Notes: generated by a model not told the origin, from the letters alone. DNA of 64,000 bases from Dechloromonas sp. ZY10 (GCF_041378895.1 NZ_CP144212.1:977501-1041500), one strand, 5' to 3'; shown: positions 36,169 to 46,326, counted from the first letter of the stretch. Program-made: numbers and translations.

Positions 36169-37383
36169 ATGAACAAGAAATCCTTTCTGCAAGCCGGCCA
36201 CACGCCCACGCTCCTGGCGGCTTTCCTCTACTTCGACCTGGCCTTCATGGTCTGGGTCCTGCTCGGGCCGCTGGCGATCGGGATCGCCAAGGATCTTGGC
36301 CTGTCGCATGCCGAAAAGGGCTTGATGGTGGCGACGCCGGTCCTCGCCGGGGCGCTGCTGCGGATGGTGATGGGCGTGCTGGTCGATCGCCTGTCGCCGA
36401 AGAAGGCGGCGATCATCGGCCAGGTGGTGGTGATTGCCGCCCTGGCCTACGCCTGGCTGGTCGGGGTGCATTCGTTCAAGGAAGTGCTGGTGCTCGGGAT
36501 CTTCCTCGGCGTCGCCGGCTCGTCGTTCGCCGCCGCCTTGCCGCTGGCCTCGCGCTGGTATCCGGCGGAACACCAGGGGACGGCGATGGGGATTGCCGGT
36601 GCCGGCAACTCCGGTACCGCTTTCGCCGCGCTGTTCGCACCGGGCCTGGCCATGGCCTACGGCTGGAACAGTGTTTTTGGCCTGGCACTGATTCCGCTGG
36701 TGCTGGTCTTCGTCGCCTTCCTGTTCATGGCCAAGGATGCGCCGGATGCGCCGCCGCCCAAGACCTTGGCCGAGTACCTCAAGGTCCTCAAGGACAAGGA
36801 TGCCTGGTGGTTCATGTTCTTCTACTCGGTGACTTTTGGCGGCTTCGTCGGCCTGGCCTCGTCGCTGGTGATCTACTTCAACACCCAGTACGGGCTCGAT
36901 CCCAAGATGGCTGGCTTCTTCACCGCCGGCTGCGTCTTCGCCGGTTCGCTGGTGCGCCCGATCGGCGGCAACGTCGCCGACCGTATCGGCGGCGTCAAGT
37001 CGCTGACCGTGATGTACATCTTCGCCGCAGTTTTCCTCGCTATCGTTTCCTTCGGCCTGCCGGAAGCCTGGATGGCGCTGGTCGTCTTCGTCGGCGCGAT
37101 GCTGGCGCTGGGCATGGGTAACGGCGCGGTCTTCCAGCTGGTGCCGCAGCGCTTCAAGAAGGAAATCGGCGTGATGACTGGCCTGGTGGGCATGGCCGGC
37201 GGCGTCGGCGGCTTCTACCTCGCCTCTAGCCTCGGCTACGCCAAGCAGATGACCGGTAGCTATCAGTCCGGATTCCTGATTTTCGCCGGGTTGGCGGTCC
37301 TCGCCCTGGTCGGCCTGACCGGGGTCAAAACCCGCTGGCGCACTACCTGGGGCGCCAGCCACCTGACGACTGCAAAAATCTGA
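36169..37383 (+). CDS. Nitrate/nitrite transporter, MFS NarK/NasA (NNP) family
   Basis: Inner-membrane nitrate uptake. ATG 36169 is chosen behind GGAG (36160); a TTG four codons upstream is possible. The 404-residue protein has about 12 membrane spans and the NNP-type motif GIAGAGNSGTAFAALFAP near residue 145, with a related glycine-rich motif GLVGMAGGVGGFYLAS in the second half. Called nasA in pseudomonads, a name used here for the reductase. Preceded by its own sigma-54 promoter and ANTAR leader. An MCP gene follows after about 80 bp. Confidence 0.94.
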   Translation: MNKKSFLQAGHTPTLLAAFLYFDLAFMVWVLLGPLAIGIAKDLGLSHAEKGLMVATPVLAGALLRMVMGVLVDRLSPKKAAIIGQVVVIAALAYAWLVGVHSFKEVLVLGIFLGVAGSSFAAALPLASRWYPAEHQGTAMGIAGAGNSGTAFAALFAPGLAMAYGWNSVFGLALIPLVLVFVAFLFMAKDAPDAPPPKTLAEYLKVLKDKDAWWFMFFYSVTFGGFVGLASSLVIYFNTQYGLDPKMAGFFTAGCVFAGSLVRPIGGNVADRIGGVKSLTVMYIFAAVFLAIVSFGLPEAWMALVVFVGAMLALGMGNGAVFQLVPQRFKKEIGVMTGLVGMAGGVGGFYLASSLGYAKQMTGSYQSGFLIFAGLAVLALVGLTGVKTRWRTTWGASHLTTAKI

Positions 37384-37405
37384 CGAGCTGCAGCGTTCTG
37401 GCAAC

Positions 37406-37427
37406 GAACCGGCAGCATTGCCGGTTC
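37406..37427 (+). terminator. Hairpin between the MFS gene and the chemoreceptor gene
   Basis: A perfect 9-bp stem GAACCGGCA/TGCCGGTTC with loop GCAT. There is no T run after it, so it is a weak terminator or an mRNA-stabilising structure that could lower expression of the downstream genes. Confidence 0.45.
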
Positions 37428-37462
37428 CCGACTGTTTGCATTAAGACGAGGAGGTTGGGGCG

Positions 37463-39103
37463 ATGAACAAATTGGGGCTTAAAGGATTGTTCGCTGTGTT
37501 GCTGCTGGTGCTGGGGGGGGGGTTCGTCCTTAGTGCCGGTTTTGTGATGCGAACCTTGCAGGAGGTACGAATCGGTAGCGAGGCGTATCAGGAGGTGATT
37601 CACTCCAAAGATGTGATTGCTGATGTGTTGCCGCCGCCCTTGTATTTGATCGAGTCGTATTTGCTGGTTTTGGAGGCGGCAAATCTTCAAGATGGGCCGC
37701 AACTGGAGGCATTGCATCAGCGTTTCTCCGAGCTGGAAAAAGAGTATCTGGAACGGCATCGCTACTGGCAGTCGATTCCTCTGCAACTTTCTCTTAAGCA
37801 AGCGTTGCTGGAAGCCTCATGGCAACCTGCACAGGCGTTCTATCAGGAGGCGGGGCGGGTCTTCTTCCCGGCGCTCAGGAGTGGCGATCTTTCGAATCAG
37901 AAACTTAGTCTGGATAAGCTGCGTACTTTTTATCGGCTGCATCGGACCGAGGTCGACCGAGTGGTTGTCTTGGCAACAGCGTTTAATCAGGATGCCGAAG
38001 AGACAGCGAATACTTTGGTGTCGTCCCGGCAGTGGATGTTGTCCGGAGTCGGTTTGCTGATTGTCCTGCTCTCGCTGGGGGTGGCTGCCTTGATTAGCCG
38101 GAGAATCCTGAATTTACTGGGGGGCGAGCCACTGTTGGCGTTGCAGTTGGTTCAGCGAATTGCCGCAGGCAATTTGGCGCGGCTCCCAACCGTGGCGGCA
38201 GATCGTGGGCTACTGCTCGAAATCGAGCGGATGCGTGTTGGTTTGGTGGCCTTGGTCCGCATTATCCGGGCGGCAGTGGTCCGCCTCGAAACGACGGTGC
38301 CCGAACTGATCCATGTTGCCGAAACCGTCAGCCAGGTTGCGCATGGTCAGTCGGATGCGGCACAACGAATGGCCGCTGCGACCGAGGAGTTGAATGTCAG
38401 TATTGCCGAGTCGTCATCGGTTGCCGTCGATTCAAAGCGTCAGATTGACCACGGGCAGGTGCTGACCGACTCCGGTGGCGAGCATATTGACCGGAGTGTG
38501 CAGGAAATGGGCAGGATCACTGAGTTGGTGAGGGCTACGTCCGCCGAGGTTGCGTCATTAGGGCGCCGGTCCGGTGAGATTTCTGCCGTAACGCAGGTGA
38601 TCCAGGAAATTGCCGATCAGACCAATTTGCTGGCCTTGAACGCGGCAATCGAGGCCGCCCGGGCTGGCGAGAGTGGCCGGGGATTCGCTGTTGTCGCCGA
38701 TGAGGTGCGCAAACTGGCCGAAAGAACCACTTCCTCGACGCGTGAAATCGCGGTCACGGTAGCGGCGATCCAGAAAGACACCGATGATGTTGCGCGTTGT
38801 ATTCATGGTGCGGTGGTGCAGGCTGATGCGGTAGCCGGCTTGGGGGCCCAGGCAGGAGAGTCGATTACCGCGATTCGGCAGATGACTTCGGCACTGGTTG
38901 AGGCGATGGCTGAAATGAGTATTGCCTTGCAGGAGCAGGGGGGGGCAAGTCGGGACATCGCTGTCCAGGTTGAGCAGTTGTCGCAGCAAGCCGAGCACTT
39001 GGCAGCAAATGCCGGGACCAACAGCGAACAGGCGCAATTGATCAAAACGTTGGCGCAGGATCTGGCCGTCACCGTCGGACGCTTTTCCCTCGGCGATGAC
39101 TGA
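37463..39103 (+). CDS. Methyl-accepting chemotaxis protein
   Basis: 546 residues: membrane span at about 7-29, a helical periplasmic domain of about 160 residues containing [20 protein letters not shown], a second span near 192-212, a HAMP-like region and the cytoplasmic signalling domain with the highly conserved hairpin tip [20 protein letters not shown]. The sensor domain is not a NIT domain like the other receptor in this window; the ligand is unknown. Same strand and close to the nitrate transporter, so it may be co-expressed. Ribosome-binding site GAGGAGG is strong. Confidence 0.92.
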   Translation: MNKLGLKGLFAVLLLVLGGGFVLSAGFVMRTLQEVRIGSEAYQEVIHSKDVIADVLPPPLYLIESYLLVLEAANLQDGPQLEALHQRFSELEKEYLERHRYWQSIPLQLSLKQALLEASWQPAQAFYQEAGRVFFPALRSGDLSNQKLSLDKLRTFYRLHRTEVDRVVVLATAFNQDAEETANTLVSSRQWMLSGVGLLIVLLSLGVAALISRRILNLLGGEPLLALQLVQRIAAGNLARLPTVAADRGLLLEIERMRVGLVALVRIIRAAVVRLETTVPELIHVAETVSQVAHGQSDAAQRMAAATEELNVSIAESSSVAVDSKRQIDHGQVLTDSGGEHIDRSVQEMGRITELVRATSAEVASLGRRSGEISAVTQVIQEIADQTNLLALNAAIEAARAGESGRGFAVVADEVRKLAERTTSSTREIAVTVAAIQKDTDDVARCIHGAVVQADAVAGLGAQAGESITAIRQMTSALVEAMAEMSIALQEQGGASRDIAVQVEQLSQQAEHLAANAGTNSEQAQLIKTLAQDLAVTVGRFSLGDD

Positions 39104-39118
39104 AAATAGAGGGGTGTG

Positions 39119-40825
39119 ATGCAGCGAACAGGGAATGGGGAGTTGGTGCTGGCGACCGGGCAGTCGTCATTGACCGGACCGCGCGAACGCAACGAAGATT
39201 TTGCCGGCGTGGCCACCCCCGAAGGCGCAGTTCTCGCTGATAAAGGGGCGGTGGCGGCTGTGGCCGACGGAATCGGCGGGCATCGCGGCGGACGTGAGGC
39301 GGCTGAATACTCGGTGCGCGGTTTGCTGGCCGACTATTACGCGACACCGGATACCTGGAGCGTACAGCGCAGCATTGAAACCGTGACCACGGCACTGAAC
39401 CGCTGGGTGCTGGCCGAGAGTGGACGCAATCCCGAGTTGACCGGAATGGCGACCACCTTGTCGGCGCTGGTGTTGCGCGGTTGCCGCTACTATCTCGCGC
39501 ATGTCGGTGACAGCCGGATATACCGCTGGCGCGACGGCCGCCTGGACTTGCTGACTGTCGATCACCTGTGGGAACACCCGGAACTGAACAACGTCCTGGC
39601 CCGTGCGATCGGGCTCGATGCCCGGGTCTTGCCCGATTTTTCCGATGGCCAACTGGCGGCCGGCGATCGCTTCCTGTTGGTCTCTGACGGAGTCTGGAGC
39701 GTGTTGCCCGATCCGCTGCTCGCGGAGGTCCTGCTCGATCACCCGGAACCGCAGGCGGCAGCAGCAGCGCTGACCAGCCTGGCGCTGGCTCAGGGGGGGG
39801 CGGACAATGCCACTGCCGTGGTCGTCGATGTGCTCCGGCTGCCGCCGGCCGGATTGCTTGACCGGCTTGAAGCGGGGGCAGGTCTGCCTGTGCCGCCCCG
39901 CCTGAAACCGGGGCAGCAGTTGGATGGCATGGAGGTCGATGAAATCCTGCACGATGCCCGGGAAACCGTGCTCTACCGTGTCCGCCAGCTGCGCAGCGGC
40001 CAGATCCTGGTGCTCAAGACCCTGCAGCCGGCGATGGCCGACGACACGGTGGCATTGAATGCTCTGCTGCTTGAGGAGTGGCGGGCCCGGCGTGTGGTTT
40101 CGGCGCATTTTCCCCAGGTCCTGCCGGCCGCCGAGCGTTCCTGTCTTTACTACCTGATGACCTGGCATGCCGGCGCCAGCCTGCAGGCGCGGCTCGAAGC
40201 CGGGCAGCATTTTCCAGTCGCCGAGGCTGTCCGCCTGGCCTTGGCGTTGCTTAAGGCGCTGGCCTTGCTGCACCGGCTCGATATCGTGCACCGTGACGTC
40301 AAGCCCGACAACCTCCACCTGGGCCAGGACGGCGTGCTGCGCCTGCTCGATCTCGGGGTCGCCTTCAGCCTGGCGGAGATTACGCCGGGGATGACGATCC
40401 CGCCGGCCGGCACCCCCTCGTTCATGGCCCCAGACCTGTTTGCCGGGATGCCGCCGGATAAGGGCCACGATCTCTATGCGGCCGGCGTGAGCCTGTATTA
40501 CCTGCTGACGCGCAAATACCCCTACGGTGAAATCGAACCCTTCCAGCAACCGCGTTTCGGCGAAGCGCAGCCGCCGACACGCTGGCGGCCGGAGATCCCG
40601 GGCTGGCTTGAAAATATCCTGCTCAAGGCAGTCGACCGTGACCCCGGGGCGCGTTTCGAAACCGCCGAGGAATTCCTGTTGGCGCTGGAGCGGGGGCCGC
40701 AGCGTCCGCTGGCGGCTCCCTCCCGGCAGCCGCTGATGGCCCGTAACCCGTTGCGTGCGTGGAAACTGCTGGCTGCCTGTTCGCTGGTTGCCAATCTGTT
40801 GTTTTTGCTTTTTCTCCTGCGCTGA
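39119..40825 (+). CDS. PP2C phosphatase-Ser/Thr protein kinase fusion with C-terminal membrane anchor
   Basis: 568 residues from ATG 39119 (behind GAGGGG; a GTG one codon earlier is possible). Residues 1-240 are a PP2C phosphatase with metal-site motifs RNEDF, VADGIGG, VGDSR, SDGVW and GGADNAT. Residues about 260-540 are a Hanks-type kinase with the catalytic loop HRDVKPDN (Asp393). The metal-binding motif is DLG (Asp411), not DFG. A single hydrophobic helix ends the chain (about 548-567). A Ser/Thr kinase next to the nitrate transporter and nirBD is also found in Pseudomonas aeruginosa, so the association is not unique. The substrate is unknown. Confidence 0.9.
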   Translation: MQRTGNGELVLATGQSSLTGPRERNEDFAGVATPEGAVLADKGAVAAVADGIGGHRGGREAAEYSVRGLLADYYATPDTWSVQRSIETVTTALNRWVLAESGRNPELTGMATTLSALVLRGCRYYLAHVGDSRIYRWRDGRLDLLTVDHLWEHPELNNVLARAIGLDARVLPDFSDGQLAAGDRFLLVSDGVWSVLPDPLLAEVLLDHPEPQAAAAALTSLALAQGGADNATAVVVDVLRLPPAGLLDRLEAGAGLPVPPRLKPGQQLDGMEVDEILHDARETVLYRVRQLRSGQILVLKTLQPAMADDTVALNALLLEEWRARRVVSAHFPQVLPAAERSCLYYLMTWHAGASLQARLEAGQHFPVAEAVRLALALLKALALLHRLDIVHRDVKPDNLHLGQDGVLRLLDLGVAFSLAEITPGMTIPPAGTPSFMAPDLFAGMPPDKGHDLYAAGVSLYYLLTRKYPYGEIEPFQQPRFGEAQPPTRWRPEIPGWLENILLKAVDRDPGARFETAEEFLLALERGPQRPLAAPSRQPLMARNPLRAWKLLAACSLVANLLFLLFLLR

Positions 40826-40913
40826 TCCTGGTATTCCTTGAATGAACCAGTGGTGCCAAACAGAGGTCGGAGACTGAAGTCTGCTAAACAATAGTGATAT
40901 CCTTGCGGGCGCC

Positions 40914-41987
40914 ATGGATAAGATACCCAATCAGAATGCGCGGATTCTCGTTGTCGACGACGAACCGGCCAACCTCAAATTACTGGATAAAATGCTCCGG
41001 GGGCAGGGGTATACGCAGGTTGTACTGATACAGTCACCCTTGCAGGTGCTTGAAAAATATCGAGAAGTACCTCCTGACCTGATCCTGCTCGACATCAACA
41101 TGCCCGAGATGGACGGTTTTGCCGTGATGCAGCAATTGCATGCATTGCAGGATCCGTTGGCGCCGCCAATCGTGATCCTCACGGCGCAGCATGGTCAGGC
41201 CTACCTGCTGCGAGCCCTGGCCGAAGGGGCGCGTGACTTCATCACCAAGCCGTTTGACCGGGTTGAATTGCTGATGCGAGTCCGCAACCTACTCGAAGCG
41301 CAGCAGGGCAAGCGTTTGCTGCACCAGCAGAACGTGGTGCTGGAGGAAATGGTCCGGGTCCGTACCGAGGCACTTAATTCGACCCGCTTGCAGGTGATTC
41401 GCCGGCTTGGCCAAGCGGCCGAATACCGCGATAACGAAACCGGCTATCACATTCTGAGGATGAGCCAGATTTCGGCATTAATTGCCCGAGCCCTCGGCTG
41501 GGATGAGGCTGCTTGCGATTTGATGCTGAATGCCAGTCCGATGCACGATATCGGCAAGATCGGAATTCCCGATGCGGTACTGCTCAAACCCGGCAAGCTC
41601 GACCCGCACGAGTGGGCGGTAATGCAGACGCACGCAACGATCGGTGGGCGCCTGCTCGATGGTGACGACTCCGAATTGTTGCGTACTGCTCGCGAAATCG
41701 CCCTCAGTCATCATGAAAAATGGGATGGCAGCGGCTACCCGGAGGGACTGGCCGGCGAAGCGATTCCGTTGTCCGGACGGATCGTCGCGGTGGCCGATGT
41801 GTTCGATGCGCTGACCTCGGCGAGGCCCTATAAGCAAGCGTGGCCGGTTGCCGAAGCGGTGGCCCATATCGAGCATCAGTCCGGAAAGCATTTCGATCCG
41901 GCAGTAGTAAGTGCATTCCTGCAGGTCCTCCCGGAAATTATTGAAATCCGTGATCGCTATGTCGAGCAGGTCGAACACTTTCTTTAA
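40914..41987 (+). CDS. Response regulator with HD-GYP c-di-GMP phosphodiesterase domain
   Basis: 357 residues: a receiver ([33 protein letters not shown]) and an HD-GYP domain with HDIGK and [11 protein letters not shown] intact. It starts at ATG 40914, about 90 bp after the kinase/phosphatase gene, and is followed 18 bp later by a hybrid kinase, its likely partner. Confidence 0.93.
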   Translation: MDKIPNQNARILVVDDEPANLKLLDKMLRGQGYTQVVLIQSPLQVLEKYREVPPDLILLDINMPEMDGFAVMQQLHALQDPLAPPIVILTAQHGQAYLLRALAEGARDFITKPFDRVELLMRVRNLLEAQQGKRLLHQQNVVLEEMVRVRTEALNSTRLQVIRRLGQAAEYRDNETGYHILRMSQISALIARALGWDEAACDLMLNASPMHDIGKIGIPDAVLLKPGKLDPHEWAVMQTHATIGGRLLDGDDSELLRTAREIALSHHEKWDGSGYPEGLAGEAIPLSGRIVAVADVFDALTSARPYKQAWPVAEAVAHIEHQSGKHFDPAVVSAFLQVLPEIIEIRDRYVEQVEHFL

Positions 41988-42005
41988 TCGACTCCAGGTT
42001 TGATC

Positions 42006-45000
42006 ATGACTTTTCGCTTGCGTCACCTGCTGGTCTTCTCGATCTCACTGTTGCTTTTTCTGTCCATCTTCATGGTGGTTCTGGTCGGACAGCATTTACA
42101 GCAAGAGTCGCTGGAGGCACATTCGCAGGAGCGTACCGAGATGGCTGTTGTCCAGGCCTCGCAGCGCCTGAGCCAAGGAGTGCTGGAACGCTTTCTCGAT
42201 CTCGATGTGGTGGTACGCCGCTTGGTCGAGAACGGTCAGGTTGGGCCTGAGAGCATTCAGGAATTGTTTGACCAGATTCAGACCCGCTACCAGGGGTATG
42301 CCTGGCTGGGGCTGACTGACCATCGTGGGCGGGTACTGGCTGCTAGTCGTGGGTATCTCCTGGGGGCAGATGTAGCAGCCCGTCCTTGGTTCGTGCATGG
42401 TGCACGCGGGGCTTACCTTAGCGATGTCCATCCTGCGTTGTTGCTTGCCGATGTCTTGCCCAAGGGGCCGGATGGTTTGCCGCCAAGATTGATCGACATG
42501 GCCGTGCCCCTATTAGCAAACGGCGAGGTAAAAGGTGTTCTCGCCTCGCATCTCAACTGGGAGTGGGTGGTTGGGCTGCTCGGTGAGTTCGAGCAAAACA
42601 GCTTGCGCGGGGTCAAACGTGAAATCCTGTTGCTGACCCGTGAGGGGCGGGTTTTGCATGGACCTACCGGGGTGCAGGGCCAACTTTTTTCTGGCCTGCC
42701 GACGTTGGCTTATGAGGATAGTGGTCCGCGTTACTGGTCGGATGGTCAGTGGCGCAATGCTGCGATTCTGATTCAGGGGAATGAGTACTTCAGTCCGCCA
42801 GGTTGGGTATTGCTGGTTCGTGAGAGTCGGGGCGATTTGCTTGGGCTGGGCGAAACCATGCGCAATCGCTTCTGGTGGGCAGTAGTGCCAATCCTTCTCG
42901 CCTTTCTGGGGCTGGTTGGCCTGCTCGGGCGCTATCTTGCACGGCCGATCGAGATGATCAGTACTGCCATGCGTAATGACTCGGTCATTCCGGAGGTGTC
43001 CGGTTGGGCTGAAGTCAATGAATTGCGCAACAGCTTGGTGCACATGACCGGCCGCTTGATGCAGCAGAAGGACTTGGTTGAATCCGAGGTGCGAGCCAGA
43101 ATGGCAGAGTTCGATCACCTCCTGCAGGCCTTGAATAACCACACTTTGGTAACGATGGCCGATGCTCGGGGCGACATCACCTATTGCAATGACCTGTTTT
43201 GCGAAGTCAGTGGTTATCGTCGCGATGAGGTTCTTGGCCAGAACCACCGCATCGTCAAATCCGGCGTTCATCCCGAAGCCTTTTATCAGGAAATGTGGCA
43301 AACCCTCAAGGCCGGGCGTACTTGGTCGGGGATTCTTGCCAACCGCCATAAAGACGGCCACCTCTATTGGGTCAAGAGTGTGATCGCTCCCGGTAGTCAG
43401 GATTCAGGTTCTCCGCATGCTTACGTTTCGGTCCGAACCGACATCACTGAACTGATGGAAATGCAGCAGTCGCTGCAGCGTCTGAACCGGGATTTGTTGC
43501 GGCAAGGAACCTTGCTGACCTTGCTGAGCAAGATCACGGCCACGGCTAATGAGGCATTTGATCGCAAGGATGCTTTGTTTCGGTGTCTTGAGGAAATTTG
43601 CCGATTTATGAACTGGCGCATCGGTCATGCCTATGAACTGGTTGAAAGCGCTGCAGGTGAAGCGCGCTTACGCACCCTTGATGTGTGGTTTACTGCCGAC
43701 GAAGAAAAGTACCGTGCTTTCATCGCTCGTTCTTGCGAACTGGAATATCAGCCTGGCCAAGGGTTGCCTGGGTTGGTCTGGTTGCAGCAGGCGCCCGTGT
43801 TTACCTGGCTCAGCCAGTGGAACGAACGGACTTCGCGTCGTTACCGTGAGGCAATTGCCGCGGGCTTTAACAGCGGCTTGGCGATTCCGGTGTTTGCCGG
43901 CCATCAGATCCTTGGTGTGATTGAGTTTTTCAGCGATGGTGGCAGCGAGGTTGATGATGAATTTCTCGACACCTTGCGTAATGTTGGGCAACAACTGGGT
44001 TTTGTCTTCCAGCGGCATGATCAGGCTGTGCTTTTGAATCAAGCCGTCAGTGAAGCCAACCGGGCCAATCAGGCCAAGTCGGATTTCCTGTCGAGCATGA
44101 GTCACGAATTGCGCACGCCGATGAATGCGATCATTGGTTTTGCCCAGATGCTGGAACTGGATGGCGATCTGACTGCTGATCAGCGTGACAACGTCGGTGA
44201 AATACTGCGCGCGGGACGGCACCTGTTGCATCTGATCAACGAGGTTCTCGATTTGGCCAGGATCGAGTCCGGCAGGCTGGAATTGTCACTGGAGCCGGTA
44301 GCGCTTGCATCTCTGGTCAACGAGTGTGTGCAACTAACGATGCCGCTGGCCGGCAAGCGCAGCATTGCGCTGCACTGCTCAGCCTTGCCGGGCGCGTTTG
44401 CCCGGGGGGATGCGCTACGTTTGAAGCAGGTGTTGCTCAATCTGCTCAGCAACGCAATCAAGTACAACCGCGATGCAGGAGCGGTGCACGTCAGCGGACA
44501 GGTAACGGCAAGCGGAATGTTCCGGATTGCGGTCAGCGATACCGGAAGCGGAATTCCAGCCGGGAAAATCAGCGAACTGTTCCAGCCGTTCCAGCGCTTG
44601 GTCGGTGCCCACAGCAAGGTCGAAGGTACTGGTATCGGATTGACCATCTGCAAGCGTCTGATTGAGGAAATGCGCGGCCAGGTTGGTGTTGACAGCGTAG
44701 TCGGCGAGGGTTCGACTTTCTGGTTTGAGGTACCTCTGGCGAGCGAGCAGGCGATCATGCCGACCGACGCGCCGCACGATAGTTTGTTATTGGCAGAGGA
44801 TGGCGATGTCGAGTTGGCCGGGCAGTTGTATGTGCTCTGCGTCGATGATAATCCGGCCAATCTAAAGTTCCTGGAGCGCTTGCTGGAGCGGCGCAAAGGG
44901 GTCCGTGTGGCTCTGGCTGGAACGCCGGGCGAAGGGATTGAGTTGGCCATGGCCGAGTGTCCCGACTTGATTCTGCTCGACATCAACATGCCCGAGATGG

Positions 45001-45206
45001 ATGGGTATCAGGTATTGCAGATTTTGCGTGCCAACGCTTCTACCGCCGGTGCCTGCATTGTCGCAGCGACGGCGAACGCGATGAACAGCGAGGTCGAGCG
45101 TGGACGGCATGCCGGGTTTGATGATTACTTGACCAAGCCGCTCGATGTGCAGCAGGTCTATGCGCTGATTGATCGCCTGAGCGAGCGCAAACTGCTCTCC
45201 GTCTGA
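42006..45206 (+). CDS. Membrane hybrid sensor histidine kinase (Cache-PAS-GAF-HisKA-HATPase-REC)
   Basis: 1066 residues from ATG 42006 (a TTG at 42000 is less likely). Spans at about 8-27 and 287-308 enclose a Cache-type periplasmic sensor ([20 protein letters not shown]). In the cytoplasm come a HAMP-like segment, a PAS domain ([14 protein letters not shown]), a GAF domain, HisKA with phospho-His700 ([10 protein letters not shown]), the ATPase and a C-terminal receiver ([29 protein letters not shown]). Its receiver sequence is close to that of the preceding HD-GYP regulator. The ligand is unknown. Confidence 0.92.
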   Translation: MTFRLRHLLVFSISLLLFLSIFMVVLVGQHLQQESLEAHSQERTEMAVVQASQRLSQGVLERFLDLDVVVRRLVENGQVGPESIQELFDQIQTRYQGYAWLGLTDHRGRVLAASRGYLLGADVAARPWFVHGARGAYLSDVHPALLLADVLPKGPDGLPPRLIDMAVPLLANGEVKGVLASHLNWEWVVGLLGEFEQNSLRGVKREILLLTREGRVLHGPTGVQGQLFSGLPTLAYEDSGPRYWSDGQWRNAAILIQGNEYFSPPGWVLLVRESRGDLLGLGETMRNRFWWAVVPILLAFLGLVGLLGRYLARPIEMISTAMRNDSVIPEVSGWAEVNELRNSLVHMTGRLMQQKDLVESEVRARMAEFDHLLQALNNHTLVTMADARGDITYCNDLFCEVSGYRRDEVLGQNHRIVKSGVHPEAFYQEMWQTLKAGRTWSGILANRHKDGHLYWVKSVIAPGSQDSGSPHAYVSVRTDITELMEMQQSLQRLNRDLLRQGTLLTLLSKITATANEAFDRKDALFRCLEEICRFMNWRIGHAYELVESAAGEARLRTLDVWFTADEEKYRAFIARSCELEYQPGQGLPGLVWLQQAPVFTWLSQWNERTSRRYREAIAAGFNSGLAIPVFAGHQILGVIEFFSDGGSEVDDEFLDTLRNVGQQLGFVFQRHDQAVLLNQAVSEANRANQAKSDFLSSMSHELRTPMNAIIGFAQMLELDGDLTADQRDNVGEILRAGRHLLHLINEVLDLARIESGRLELSLEPVALASLVNECVQLTMPLAGKRSIALHCSALPGAFARGDALRLKQVLLNLLSNAIKYNRDAGAVHVSGQVTASGMFRIAVSDTGSGIPAGKISELFQPFQRLVGAHSKVEGTGIGLTICKRLIEEMRGQVGVDSVVGEGSTFWFEVPLASEQAIMPTDAPHDSLLLAEDGDVELAGQLYVLCVDDNPANLKFLERLLERRKGVRVALAGTPGEGIELAMAECPDLILLDINMPEMDGYQVLQILRANASTAGACIVAATANAMNSEVERGRHAGFDDYLTKPLDVQQVYALIDRLSERKLLSV

Positions 45207-45221
45207 GTACCCGGATGTTGC

Positions 45222-45263
45222 TTTTCGCTGTTTTTCACGGTTGACCGTGGAAAACAGCGAAAA
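45222..45263. repeat. Long inverted repeat (19-bp stem) after the hybrid kinase
   Basis: Arms 45222-45240 and 45245-45263 pair over 19 bp with one G-T pair and a TTGA loop. The stem starts with TTTT and ends with AAAA, so it is not a normal U-tract terminator on either strand. Confidence 0.6.
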
Positions 45264-45321
45264 CTGATCGAAATCGCATTCGCCATGGAACCTCGCAGCT
45301 AAGATGCCTGTCCATTGAGCG

Positions 45322-45347
45322 GGGCCGGAGCCGGCCCGGTCCCTTTT
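45322..45347 (+). terminator. GC-rich hairpin and T run upstream of cbiX
   Basis: GGGCCG (45322-45327) pairs with CGGCCC (45332-45337) around GAGC, followed within 5 nt by CCCTTTTT. It lies only 15 bp before the cbiX ATG, so it could be the end of the previous transcript or an attenuator of cbiX. Confidence 0.4.
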
Positions 45348-45361
45348 TCCGGAAAACTACT

Positions 45362-45733
45362 ATGACTACCGCCGTCATCCTCTTTGCCCATGGCGCTCGC
45401 GATCCCGAATGGGCCCGCCCCTTGCGTCAGGTACAGGCTGCGCTCAGTGAGGCGCAGCCCGCGATTCACTATGCCCTGTGTTTTCTTGAGTTCATGCAGC
45501 CCGACCTGCAACAGGCTGCTGCCGAGTGCATCGCTGCCGGAGCCAGCCGGATTGTTGTCGTGCCGCTGTTTATTGCCCAGGGAGGGCATCTGAAGCGAGA
45601 GTTGCCGGAAATGCTGGCGCAGTTGCGGAGCGCCTGGCCGCAGGCCGAATTCGCCTTGACCGGACCAGTTGGCGAACATGCGCTGGTGATTCAGGCGATG
45701 GCCCGAGCTGTGCGGGAGATGGCTGGCACGTAG
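45362..45733 (+). CDS. cbiX: Sirohydrochlorin chelatase, CbiX/SirB short form
   Basis: 123-residue single-domain CbiX-type chelatase. Residues AVILFAHGARDP contain the metal-binding His, and VVPLFIAQGGHLKREL contains the second conserved His. Such proteins insert Fe or Co into sirohydrochlorin; beside nirB, whose cofactor is siroheme, iron insertion for siroheme is the likely job. Short CbiX proteins act as homodimers. Followed 17 bp later by nasT. Confidence 0.88.
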   Translation: MTTAVILFAHGARDPEWARPLRQVQAALSEAQPAIHYALCFLEFMQPDLQQAAAECIAAGASRIVVVPLFIAQGGHLKRELPEMLAQLRSAWPQAEFALTGPVGEHALVIQAMARAVREMAGT

Positions 45734-45750
45734 TTTGCACGGTAGCAGCC

Positions 45751-46326
45751 ATGCTTACCGTACTCGTCATCGATGAATCCCGCAGCCGGGCAGGCGAAAT
45801 CTGTGCCGGACTGGCGCTTGCCGGGTATCAGGTCGCCGCTATCCTGGCCGGCGCGGACAACCTTGCGCAGGAAGTCGAACGACTGCAGCCGGACGTGATC
45901 CTGATCGACAGCGATAGCCCCAGTCGCGACACGCTCGAACATCTGGCAACGATGCACCGCGATATGCCGCGCCCGGTGGTGATGTTTACCCATGAAGACG
46001 GCCAGGAAACCATCCGCGATGCAGTCAAGGCCGGGGTTTCGGCCTATATCGTCGATGGTCTTGACCCGAAACGGATCAAACCCATCGTCGAGGTGGCGCG
46101 GGCGCGCTTTGAGGAGTCGCTGGCATTACGCCGGGAACTTGAGGCGATGTCGCGCAAGCTGTCCGATCGCAAACTGGTCGAACAAGCCAAGGGCATCCTG
46201 ATGAAGGCACGTGGGCTCGACGAGGATGCGGCATATCACGCGATGCGGCGACTGGCGATGGAGCGTGGCCAGACGCTGGTCAAAGTGGCCGGCGACGTGA
46301 TTGAAATGGCAAAAATGTTGCTGTGA
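45751..46326 (+). CDS. nasT: ANTAR-domain transcription antiterminator NasT
   Basis: 191 residues from ATG 45751; the frame extends upstream over cbiX but that part is not typical. An N-terminal receiver-like domain has VLVIDESRSR, Asp53 (LIDSDSP) and Thr80, but the invariant receiver Lys is replaced (Asp102 in YIVDG), so it is probably a pseudo-receiver. The C-terminal ANTAR three-helix domain (about 125-185; RKLVEQAKGILMKARGLDE) binds paired hairpins in RNA and prevents termination. Suitable two-hairpin leaders occur upstream of nirB, the MFS gene and nrtA in this window. NasT is usually held inactive by NasS without nitrate; no nasS gene is seen here. Confidence 0.92.
   Translation: MLTVLVIDESRSRAGEICAGLALAGYQVAAILAGADNLAQEVERLQPDVILIDSDSPSRDTLEHLATMHRDMPRPVVMFTHEDGQETIRDAVKAGVSAYIVDGLDPKRIKPIVEVARARFEESLALRRELEAMSRKLSDRKLVEQAKGILMKARGLDEDAAYHAMRRLAMERGQTLVKVAGDVIEMAKMLL

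Noticed and set aside
35521..37404. 627-codon minus-strand open frame opposite the 148-residue ORF and the MFS transporter
   Set aside because: It crosses the sigma-54 promoter and ANTAR leader and is rich in His/Asp/Gln/Arg without any domain; the sense strand explains the region.
37398..37416. Possible fourth ANTAR hairpin (AACGAA) before the chemoreceptor gene at 37463
   Set aside because: The bases flanking the hexamer are C and C and cannot pair; the loop would be 8 nt, and there is no sigma-54 box upstream or second hairpin with A1/G4.
39167..40930. 587-codon minus-strand open frame opposite the PP2C-kinase gene
   Set aside because: Shadow of a high-GC gene; no plausible start signal or motif.
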